Assembly: GCA_964539785.1 (NCBI GenBank)
Contig: CAZIJQ010000041.1
Coordinates: 1 to 22,629, forward strand
DNA: 22,629 nt
Source: JABMPO01 sp964539785
GTDB lineage: Bacteria; Fidelibacterota; Marinisomatia; Marinisomatales; TCS56
Reading direction: 5' to 3'
This document shows positions 14,965 through 21,772 of the stretch, one piece after another. The position numbers and the translations under genes are program-made. How positions within the stretch are numbered: position 1 is the stretch's first letter; each line of letters opens with the position of its first letter. The notes under the pieces are model-generated. The model saw only the letters and a program-made list of their open reading frames with translations. It had not been told where the DNA came from and did no database searches.

Positions 14965-15748
14965 CGAATCCGGTCGGATAATCAGTAATATAAAAGTCGC
15001 TACAAATATCTGGCGGTTGGATATCCAATTACCACAAATCGTTGCTAAGCGTCCACATCCGGGACAATTTGTTGAATTATTAATTGACCCTTCATTTGCC
15101 AAACCACTCCGACGCCCAATGAGTATTGCCGGCTATACCGCCGATGTTTTGTCTATTATTTATAAAACATTTGGTGAAGCCACCAGAATTTTAACAACCA
15201 GAATTGCTGGTGATTTCATCGATGTTATCGGTCCTTTGGGTAATCATTTTAAACTAATTGAAGACGATTATTCTACTCCGGTATTATTGGCCGGTGGTGT
15301 TGGTATACCACCAATTCTATGGCTGCACCAGGAATTAAATCGGCAGAAACAAAAACATTTTTTAATTATCGGCGCTCGTACAAAAGCCGAACATTTTATC
15401 AATCCTGACAATGAAAAAACCATTTTAACCACTGATGATGGCAGCCTGGGAATAAAGGGGACTGTCATTCCGGTGTTAAATAAAATTATTTCGAATGTCG
15501 TAGGAACACGCATCTTTGCTTGTGGACCGGAACCAATGTTAAGAGCAATTCAGAAAATTGCTCTCGCTACCAATCAACCGGCGCAATTATCAATCGAAAG
15601 CCATATGGCATGTGGAGTTGGCTTATGTCAGGGTTGTGCCATCAAAAGGCGAAATTATCAAGAGACCGAGCATTCCTATCATGAGAAATACGCCCTGGTG
15701 TGCTCTGATGGTCCCGTATTTAAGGCCGGGGAAATAGATTTTGACTAA
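14957..15748 (+). CDS. pyrK: Dihydroorotate dehydrogenase B, electron transfer subunit
   Basis: PyrK carries FAD and a [2Fe-2S] cluster and passes electrons from dihydroorotate, oxidised by PyrD, to NAD+. The 263-residue sequence shows the FAD-binding motif RPMS at residues 53-56 and the NAD-binding glycine motif GGVG at 113-116. It has the four cluster cysteines C219, C224, C227 and C249 in the canonical CX4CX2CX21C arrangement. Everything needed is present. It overlaps the TPR lipoprotein gene by 8 bases at its start and pyrD by 8 bases at its end, an arrangement that would keep PyrK and PyrD in balance. The complex is cytosolic and may associate with the membrane. Confidence 0.95.
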   Translation: MISESGRIISNIKVATNIWRLDIQLPQIVAKRPHPGQFVELLIDPSFAKPLRRPMSIAGYTADVLSIIYKTFGEATRILTTRIAGDFIDVIGPLGNHFKLIEDDYSTPVLLAGGVGIPPILWLHQELNRQKQKHFLIIGARTKAEHFINPDNEKTILTTDDGSLGIKGTVIPVLNKIISNVVGTRIFACGPEPMLRAIQKIALATNQPAQLSIESHMACGVGLCQGCAIKRRNYQETEHSYHEKYALVCSDGPVFKAGEIDFD

Positions 15749-16658
15749 CCTGACAATAAAAATAGGCCAAACAGTTTTTAAAAACCCTGTATTTGTAGCA
15801 TCAGGAACCTTTGGATATGGAACGGAAATCAATGATCTCACTGATATTTCGGCCTTAGGTGCTATTGTAACAAAATCCATAACACTCCATCCGCGAGAAG
15901 GGAATCCGCCACCGAGAACTATTGAAACATTGGGGGGAATGATCAACTCCATTGGATTGTCAAATATGGGTGTGGATAATTATATCCGGAATATGTTGCC
16001 ACTATATTATCAGTTTCCCACGAAAATAATTGTCAATATTGCCGGTTCCACTATGGAGGAATACGTACAGGTTCTTAAAAAATTTGAATCTGTTTCATCC
16101 GACATTATCGGTTATGAAATAAATATATCCTGCCCCAATGTTAAGGAAGGGGGTATGGCATTTGGCGTCAACGCCGATTTTACCGCTCGCTTGACTGAGC
16201 AATTGCGGAGCCTTACTCAACGATTATTAATTCTTAAACTAAGCCCTAATGTTACGGATATTACGCAAATCGGAAAAGCGGCCCAAAGGGCTGGAGCCGA
16301 TGCGGTATCTGCGATTAATACTGTGGTTGGAATGAGCATTGACAGTACAACCAGGAAAAGTGATATCTACACAACCTATGGGGGCTTGTCCGGACCGGCA
16401 ATAAAACCAATTGCCCTAGCTTGTGTGCATAAATTATTTCTTAAACTTAATATTCCGGTTATTGGTATTGGGGGAATCACAAATGTCTCCGATGCCATTG
16501 AATTTGCTTTAGCGGGTGCAGTTGCTTTTCAAGTGGGAACAGCAAATTTCCGTGATCCTGATATTGGCCGAAAAATAGTATACGAATTGGACGATTACTG
16601 TTCACAAAATAGTCTAAAATATTCGGATCTAAAAGGACAGGTTATTCGCTACCAATGA
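15741..16658 (+). CDS. pyrD: Dihydroorotate dehydrogenase class 1B, catalytic subunit
   Basis: The FMN-containing subunit (305 residues) that oxidises dihydroorotate to orotate in pyrimidine synthesis. The class 1 active-site loop NISCPNVKEGG holds C131 as catalytic base, instead of the Ser of class 2 enzymes. The N-terminal FKNPVFVASGTFG and the FMN phosphate motif near GIGGITN (about residues 240-250) are as expected. Adjacency of pyrK marks it as class 1B (PyrDB). The start is a TTG at 15741, overlapping pyrK, with the strong ribosome site GGGGA at 15728-15732 eight bases upstream. It overlaps rlpA by 4 bases (ATGA). No other pyr genes are in the window. Confidence 0.95.
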   Translation: MTNLTIKIGQTVFKNPVFVASGTFGYGTEINDLTDISALGAIVTKSITLHPREGNPPPRTIETLGGMINSIGLSNMGVDNYIRNMLPLYYQFPTKIIVNIAGSTMEEYVQVLKKFESVSSDIIGYEINISCPNVKEGGMAFGVNADFTARLTEQLRSLTQRLLILKLSPNVTDITQIGKAAQRAGADAVSAINTVVGMSIDSTTRKSDIYTTYGGLSGPAIKPIALACVHKLFLKLNIPVIGIGGITNVSDAIEFALAGAVAFQVGTANFRDPDIGRKIVYELDDYCSQNSLKYSDLKGQVIRYQ

Positions 16659-17107
16659 GAGCTGCCAATTTTGTTATTATCCTGTCAGCTATAATACTGG
16701 TTGGCTGCTCCTCATCTCCGCGTTATGGGCACGGAACTAGCAACCGGAACGATAAACCGTCCGCAAAATATAACAGATCGACAAAAAAAGTTTTGCATGG
16801 TGTCAGCTCGTTTTATGCCAAAGATTTTCACGGAAAATTGACCGCCAATGGTGAAATATTTGATATGTACGGTTTAACCGCTGCTCATAAAACATTGCCA
16901 CTCAACACGATTGTACGGGTCACAAATGTTGCCAATGATAAATCATTGATTCTGAGAATTAATGACCGGGGCCCGTATGTAAAAGGCCGCATTCTGGATT
17001 GTTCATATGGCGCAGCCCTTAAACTCGGTTTTGTGAATGAAGGAACCGCAAAAGTAAAGATTGAGATTATTGAAATAGGGGATAATAAATACATGAAACA
17101 TGATTAA
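16655..17107 (+). CDS. rlpA: RlpA-family septal ring lytic transglycosylase, lipoprotein
   Basis: A 150-residue lipoprotein, lipobox LVGC with C18. The double-psi beta-barrel runs about residues 48-140. The residues matching the catalytic set of P. aeruginosa RlpA (E120, H131, D168) are E67 in NGEIF, H78 in AAHKTLPL (same spacing of 11), and D104 in NDRGPY, so it should be active on naked glycan strands at the division septum. No SPOR domain follows, so septal targeting by denuded glycan is missing or supplied in trans; the protein is much shorter than enterobacterial RlpA. It overlaps pyrD by ATGA and is followed closely by the lipid kinase gene, as part of one operon. Confidence 0.88.
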   Translation: MRAANFVIILSAIILVGCSSSPRYGHGTSNRNDKPSAKYNRSTKKVLHGVSSFYAKDFHGKLTANGEIFDMYGLTAAHKTLPLNTIVRVTNVANDKSLILRINDRGPYVKGRILDCSYGAALKLGFVNEGTAKVKIEIIEIGDNKYMKHD

Positions 17108-17126
17108 GGAAGGGACATGTAGAGAT

Positions 17127-18020
17127 ATGGCCAGAAAACGATATTACGTGATCGCTAATCCAATTGGCGGTTCGAAGAATGGATTGGAAATTGTACGGGA
17201 AATCAAGCAGGTTTTTGATTCTGCTGGCGCTGAGCTGATGATACATGAGACATCATGGACTTTGCATGCTCGTGAAATTGCCCAGAATATTGATGTGGAT
17301 AATTATGATGGACTGATTACCGTTGGTGGTGATGGCACAGCCCATGAAGCGATCAATGGATTAATGAATCGCAAGGATGGTAAAAAGATACCAATAGGAA
17401 TGGTTCCTGGAGGCAGCGGTAATTCCTTTTTATATGGTTTGGACTGTCATGATTCTGTCAATGCTGCCAATCGAATTCTAACTGGTAATACTGGGAAAAT
17501 CGATGTAGCTAAAATAATAATGAAAGATAGTATTCTTTACTCATTCAATATTATTGGTTGGGGGTTGATTACCGCCATAGCTCGTACTTCAGAAAAATTT
17601 CGCTGGTGGCCAAAACAACGCTACAATCTTTCAACTGTCATTGAATTGGTCCAACTTCAGGCTCGTACAACCAAACTAATAATTGACGATACTGTAATTG
17701 AAGGAGACATATCTTTTCTAATCGCCTGCAACACACCATACACCGGTGTAGGAATGAAAATGGCTCCTAAAGCAAAATTGGATGATGGGAAAATTGATAT
17801 TATTGTGGTTAAAGAAGCTTCGCGTTTGCAGATGCTGAAATTATTTCCCAAAGTGTTTGATGGTAGTCATATTGATTCGGATCTAGTGGACTATTATCAG
17901 GCCAATAAATTTGAATTGATCCCCGTTGAAAATGACCTTTTGGATATTGATGGAGAAATAACGGGAATTACGCCCATAAAAGTAGAAATGATATCTAAGG
18001 CAATTGAGATATTTGTATAG
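17127..18020 (+). CDS. Diacylglycerol/lipid kinase (YegS/DgkB/LCB5 family)
   Basis: A soluble lipid kinase (297 residues from ATG 17127) that phosphorylates a lipid alcohol such as diacylglycerol using ATP. Motifs: NPIGG at residues 11-15, GGDGT at 67-71 followed by AHEAINGL, and PGGSGNS at 94-100, the third motif being PGGSGN as in sphingosine-kinase-type members rather than the PxGTGND of bacterial DgkB. Substrate is thus uncertain; diacylglycerol is a reasonable guess. I choose ATG 17127 over the in-frame ATG 17100, whose upstream has no ribosome site within reach, because AAGGAAGGG lies at 17106-17114, although this is 12 bases away and somewhat far. It is the last gene of the operon beginning at 13156. 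Confidence 0.88.
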   Translation: MARKRYYVIANPIGGSKNGLEIVREIKQVFDSAGAELMIHETSWTLHAREIAQNIDVDNYDGLITVGGDGTAHEAINGLMNRKDGKKIPIGMVPGGSGNSFLYGLDCHDSVNAANRILTGNTGKIDVAKIIMKDSILYSFNIIGWGLITAIARTSEKFRWWPKQRYNLSTVIELVQLQARTTKLIIDDTVIEGDISFLIACNTPYTGVGMKMAPKAKLDDGKIDIIVVKEASRLQMLKLFPKVFDGSHIDSDLVDYYQANKFELIPVENDLLDIDGEITGITPIKVEMISKAIEIFV

Positions 18021-18026
18021 TATCTG

Positions 18027-18803
18027 TCAGTCGCCCGAATAGCCTAGTTTATTCATTAATTCACCGGCAAATTTTACGGTAAAGAAATAGTCATCTGCCT
18101 TGTAATCAACGGGCAACTTACTTTCAGGGGAATCATTTGCACGAATCACATTTTGTTTGCGATCCGGTCGCCTGGTTTCTATCGGCACGGGAATTTCCAG
18201 GCATCGGCCAATTTTTAATACTGTTTCATGGAAATCACTGTTGAGTTCTTCATATGAAAGCAGGTGCAAACTCAACTCCGGATTAGTTGTGGCAAAATCC
18301 AACCATTCCTCGACATGCATCCGCCAGCGATCAACCATGTTTTTAGCCTGTCTTTTTTGATATCTTAACATAGCTCCGCATGGTTCTGATCGAATGAAAT
18401 CGCTGATCGTTGCCGAATCGGGTCCTTCTTCCCAGCCTTGTAAATGGAAATGTTTTATTATTTTCCAATTGCTGCGCAGGGTGTGATAGGGATTACGGTA
18501 GATGTAAAAAATGTGAAATTGATCAGAGAGATAATTCTTTATTTCGCTGAAAAATCCTACCGGGTGATGTGATTTTAAAATATTTAATATGGGTTTATCA
18601 TGAGCCTGCCGTAAATAATTGGTAATCGCCTGGGGACCGTGAAAATTCAAACCTAGTTCACCATCAAAATTCCACCAGGGTGCAGAAATGTATGGGTAAT
18701 TTCTGGCAATCGTATTCATTAGAAAATGGGTGCCAGACCTTTCATGGCTGACTACAGCGACCTTTTTCTGAGGGTTGGAACCCATGTGTAAATTCATTTC
18801 CAT
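18027..18803 (-). CDS. Sulfotransferase-domain protein
   Basis: A 258-residue PAPS-dependent sulfotransferase-like protein. The 5'-phosphosulfate loop is SHERSGTHFL, residues 19-28, in place of the common PKSGTTWL. The 3'-phosphate site is YRNPYHTLRS with R103 and S111. LKSHHP (76-81) gives a candidate catalytic His (H79 or H80) at the place of the KTHLP motif. There is no signal peptide or membrane segment, so it is cytosolic. The acceptor (polysaccharide, lipid or small molecule) is not evident. It stands alone on the minus strand between the lipid kinase and the response regulator, converging with the lipid kinase (6 bases between stops). AGGA precedes ATG 18803 at about 6 bases. No PAPS synthesis genes are in the window. 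Confidence 0.82.
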   Translation of the reverse strand: MEMNLHMGSNPQKKVAVVSHERSGTHFLMNTIARNYPYISAPWWNFDGELGLNFHGPQAITNYLRQAHDKPILNILKSHHPVGFFSEIKNYLSDQFHIFYIYRNPYHTLRSNWKIIKHFHLQGWEEGPDSATISDFIRSEPCGAMLRYQKRQAKNMVDRWRMHVEEWLDFATTNPELSLHLLSYEELNSDFHETVLKIGRCLEIPVPIETRRPDRKQNVIRANDSPESKLPVDYKADDYFFTVKFAGELMNKLGYSGD

Positions 18804-18872
18804 TGATAAATCCTGATTTCAACAAATTATTTAATACAATTGTTATGCCATTTACTGGGAAGGATTTAATGG

Positions 18873-18914
18873 ATTACTCAGAAACAATGAGATGAGTTTG
18901 GGTCACTGAGTAAT
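18873..18914. promoter_or_regulatory. 9-bp inverted repeat in the divergent gap
   Basis: ATTACTCAG (18873-18881) and CTGAGTAAT (18906-18914) are perfect inverted repeats separated by 24 bases, in the 275-base gap 18804-19078 between divergently transcribed genes. No gene ends here, so it is more likely an operator or a small-RNA structure than a terminator. The rest of the gap is AT-rich; I see no other clear element or convincing small gene in it. Confidence 0.35.
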
Positions 18915-19078
18915 TAATTTATCTTTTAATAGGGAACAACATTAAATTTTGCCAAGTCGTGTTGATATAGTATTGCTGAATTCGTAGCCCCAGGATTGGA
19001 AAAAGTGGAAGAATTCTGTTTTCGGATAAAAAATACCAGCACGGAATATTAAACTGGCAGGTGAGTGAGAAATAGCAA

Positions 19079-19975
19079 ATGTTGGATAAAAAGACAATTT
19101 TAATCATTGACGATGAAAGTTCTCAACTAGAGCTCCTGGAAAATATTCTGGTTGAGTATAAGGTATTTTCTGGTAAAACCAGTGATCAAATGTGGGAATG
19201 TATCCACAAGAACTCGATTGATCTGATATTATTGGATGTAATAATGCCTAACGAGGATGGATTTCAAATCGCCCAGGCTTTGCGTAAAAATGATATAACA
19301 AAAGATATTCCCATTTTATTTATTTCGGCTAGAATTGAGGGACAAGACATAGTAAACGGATTCAATGCCGGAGGAGTAGATTATATAAAAAAGCCCTATG
19401 ATACATTGGAATTAAAAGCCCGGATTGCCGTGGCTTTAAAGCAAAAAGAAAATGAATCTTATCTCAAAAAACAATCATTGATCGATCCACTAACCAAAGT
19501 CTATAATCGTCAATATTTTACCGATTCCGTTAATAAACAACTGGCCTATTTGAAAAGAAGTGATAATAAATTATCGATTGCACTGGTGGATATTGATTTC
19601 TTTAAAAAGGTAAATGATAGCTACGGGCATCAAGCCGGCGATATGGTTCTCAGGAATTTCTCGGATATTATTAATGACAGTATCAGAGAATATGATATAT
19701 TAGCACGATTTGGGGGTGAAGAGTTTGTTATCATGTTTTTTGATTGTCCGAAAGAAATGGCATTATCAATTCTCAGCAGGATAAAAGATCAGGTTGAACA
19801 AACTGAATTCAAATTCAAAAAGGAATGTATAAATATAACTTTCAGTGCCGGAATAGCCGACACAACTGACTTTCCAACCAATAATCTGAAATGCAAGGAT
19901 ATATTACATCTGGCAGATCAGCGCATGTATATGGCAAAAAAAGCCGGCCGAAATCGCATAAAAATCAGTGAATGA
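19079..19975 (+). CDS. PleD-like response regulator with diguanylate cyclase domain
   Basis: A 298-residue two-domain signalling protein: receiver domain (residues about 5-120) with phosphoacceptor D53 in LLDVIMP and acidic pocket in IIDDE, then a GGDEF domain (about 130-298) that makes cyclic di-GMP from two GTP. The active-site signature is GGEEF at 212-216 and the product-inhibition I-site RxxD is intact at R203-D206, so it should be active and feedback-inhibited. No histidine kinase is adjacent, so its input is orphan. It lies after a 275-base gap facing the sulfotransferase and is closed by hairpins at 20015-20054. Architecture equals one-receiver PleD relatives. Confidence 0.94.
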   Translation: MLDKKTILIIDDESSQLELLENILVEYKVFSGKTSDQMWECIHKNSIDLILLDVIMPNEDGFQIAQALRKNDITKDIPILFISARIEGQDIVNGFNAGGVDYIKKPYDTLELKARIAVALKQKENESYLKKQSLIDPLTKVYNRQYFTDSVNKQLAYLKRSDNKLSIALVDIDFFKKVNDSYGHQAGDMVLRNFSDIINDSIREYDILARFGGEEFVIMFFDCPKEMALSILSRIKDQVEQTEFKFKKECINITFSAGIADTTDFPTNNLKCKDILHLADQRMYMAKKAGRNRIKISE

Positions 19976-20014
19976 ACTCCAGATTGTAGATAAGAAATAA
20001 TCTATGTTAGAGTT

Positions 20015-20054
20015 ACTGTTAATCACAGTTGTTTTGAGCTATATCACAGCTTAA
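20015..20054 (+). terminator. Tandem hairpins, probable terminator of the diguanylate cyclase gene
   Basis: A first stem ACTGT (20015-20019)/ACAGT (20025-20029) is followed by a second, TTGAGCT (20034-20040)/AGCTTAA (20048-20054), with a 7-base loop and TTTTCG after it. The second hairpin with its T-run resembles an intrinsic terminator. The pair lies 40-79 bases after the stop at 19975 and before cdsA. Confidence 0.45.
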
Positions 20055-20082
20055 TTTTCGATCTGTTTTTATTAAATAGGAA

Positions 20083-20904
20083 ATGAAAGATACTTTATTA
20101 AATCGGCTGCTGGTAAACGTACTTGGGATACCCGGTATCCTATTATTAATATGGCTTGGGGATATTTATTTCGCGGTATTTATTATCGTAGTCACTTTAA
20201 TCGCTATCTGGGAGTATTATTCGATTAATGAGATTAAAGGTGCCAGGCCAGTCAAATGGGTTGGAATGCTTGCGACAATTCTAATCGGTATTCTATACTA
20301 CCAAGGTGCGATGCAGATACAGACCATCACCAGTGGAATAATGTTACTCGTGATCCTGGTAATGCTGGTTGAGATGTATCGCGGTTTACCTGATCCCACC
20401 AATAATATCGCAATTACTCTGTTTGGTATTTTTTATATACCAATCTTGTTAGGTGCATTGATTGCATTAAGAAACTGGGATTCCGAAGTTGGAACCCATC
20501 TTACACTGGCAGTATTTGTTTCAGTCTGGGTTTGTGATTCCTTTGCTTATTTATTTGGGAAAAAATGGGGTAAACGTAAAATGCTTGAACGTGTAAGCCC
20601 TAATAAAACGGTTGTGGGCTGCATCAGCGGTGTATTCGGCGCACTCTTGGTTTATAGTATTTTTCAACAAACCGGCTATTTGGGAACACCATTCAGTTGG
20701 TTGGATATTGTAATTCTAGCGCTTATTACCGGTATTTTCGGGCAGGCTGGAGACTTTGCGGAATCCATGATCAAACGTGATATGGGAGTTAAGGATTCTG
20801 GTACCATGCTCCAGGCTCACGGTGGGGTATTTGATCGATTCGATTCGTTATTTTTTACCGGTTCCCTGACATATGTTTATGTTTATTTTGCGCTTGGTAT
20901 ATAG
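20083..20904 (+). CDS. cdsA: Phosphatidate cytidylyltransferase
   Basis: CdsA converts phosphatidic acid and CTP to CDP-diacylglycerol, the branch-point intermediate of phospholipid synthesis, in the inner membrane. The 273-residue protein is a polytopic membrane protein with about seven or eight hydrophobic segments. The C-terminal CDS signature spans residues 228-256, with the order S, KR, KD, G, HGG, DRFD (KRDMGVKDSG then AHGGVFDRFDS). One deviation from the common KDxxxxxPGHGG is A in place of P-G, reading LQAHGG. The ribosome site (AGG) is unusually close to ATG 20083. It begins the last operon, followed after 17 bases by an unknown membrane protein. Confidence 0.95.
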   Translation: MKDTLLNRLLVNVLGIPGILLLIWLGDIYFAVFIIVVTLIAIWEYYSINEIKGARPVKWVGMLATILIGILYYQGAMQIQTITSGIMLLVILVMLVEMYRGLPDPTNNIAITLFGIFYIPILLGALIALRNWDSEVGTHLTLAVFVSVWVCDSFAYLFGKKWGKRKMLERVSPNKTVVGCISGVFGALLVYSIFQQTGYLGTPFSWLDIVILALITGIFGQAGDFAESMIKRDMGVKDSGTMLQAHGGVFDRFDSLFFTGSLTYVYVYFALGI

Positions 20905-20921
20905 ATTACTTAAAACAGATT

Positions 20922-21371
20922 ATGAGCACTACAGATATTCAGCAAAATGTATCATCAAACCAGCAAGAAATAAAATGGCAGGCACATCCTGCTAGTCAAA
21001 ACTTTAAAAAAGCCGTCTTTGCTGTCGTAGTTATAGCTATTTTGGCACTGCTAATCGGCGTAATAACTGACAGCACCTTATGGGCACTATTCTCAATCGT
21101 TATTCTGATTCTGGCCTTGCAACGATTTTTTTTCCCCAGCAATTTTATTATCAATGAAAAATTAATATCTGCTAATTATCTACTGGGAAATAAATCCCTG
21201 GAATGGAAGTATGTCCGAAGGTTCACTCACGATCCCAACGGTGGATACCTTTCTACACGGAAGGTAGCCTCCCGGTTGGATGCCTATCGTGGAATGCATA
21301 TTTACTTTAATCATAACCGGCAGGTGGTTATTCCGGCAATTGAAGATCGAATCAGGGTAGCTATTTCATGA
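20922..21371 (+). CDS. Two-helix membrane protein, unknown
   Basis: Not recognised. The 149-residue protein has a polar N-terminus (about 1-28), two transmembrane helices (about 30-47 and 53-69), and a hydrophilic C-terminal domain of about 80 residues. That domain contains FFFPSNFIINEKLISA followed by beta-like segments (LEWKYVRRF, GMHIYFNHNRQVVIPA), a pattern compatible with a PH-like (bPH) domain. It overlaps the next gene by 4 bases (ATG at 21368 within its stop) and follows cdsA by 17 bases. It is probably membrane-anchored with a cytosolic domain. Confidence 0.65.
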   Translation: MSTTDIQQNVSSNQQEIKWQAHPASQNFKKAVFAVVVIAILALLIGVITDSTLWALFSIVILILALQRFFFPSNFIINEKLISANYLLGNKSLEWKYVRRFTHDPNGGYLSTRKVASRLDAYRGMHIYFNHNRQVVIPAIEDRIRVAIS

Positions 21372-21772
21372 AAGCGTGGTTGAAAAAAGCGTTTGAAATT
21401 GAAAACCCGGAAGGTGTAGAACCAACTCCCGCTCAAAAGGAAGTAGTGGATAAAGTTTGTCGAGAAGTAGTTCGAAGACATATGAGCACACCAGCTTTAT
21501 TATTTCTGGAAACATTTCGCCCACTGAATTATATTGGCTCGCAGGTATTACATTTTTTCCAACCGATTGTAGCCGTTGTCTTAACCACTGAAGGCTATGG
21601 GCATTTCGCAGAATTTCTGGAGCAACGCAGCAGCATTGATTATCTTTGCCGACAAATTGAGAATTATGAAGCAAAAGCAGATGAAAAAAATCATTCGATT
21701 GCGGAACCAACCAAGGAATCAAAATTAGAACCAAAGACTACTGATATGAAATTTGAAGAGAAGGAACGATGA
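21368..21772 (+). CDS. Uncharacterised soluble protein coupled to the GlmL-like gene
   Basis: The 134-residue protein has no recognised domain. Residues about 20-95 are helical with a hydrophobic core (ALLFLETFRPLNYIGSQVLHFFQPIV), possibly membrane-associated but lacking a clear transmembrane helix. The last 40 residues are highly charged, with many K and E. Its start overlaps the two-helix membrane gene by 4 bases, and its stop overlaps the GlmL-like start (ATGA at 21769-21772). The three are therefore translationally coupled. Function is unknown; its neighbours suggest a role with one of them. Confidence 0.65.
   Translation: MKAWLKKAFEIENPEGVEPTPAQKEVVDKVCREVVRRHMSTPALLFLETFRPLNYIGSQVLHFFQPIVAVVLTTEGYGHFAEFLEQRSSIDYLCRQIENYEAKADEKNHSIAEPTKESKLEPKTTDMKFEEKER

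Noticed and set aside
18845..18895. 16-codon plus-strand mini-frame before the 9-bp dyad
   Set aside because: Too short and with no good ribosome site to support a leader peptide; chance is sufficient.
18919..19107. Minus-strand 62-codon frame over the gap and the start of the response regulator
   Set aside because: Overlaps the start of a certain gene antisense, lacks a ribosome site, and has no recognisable domain.
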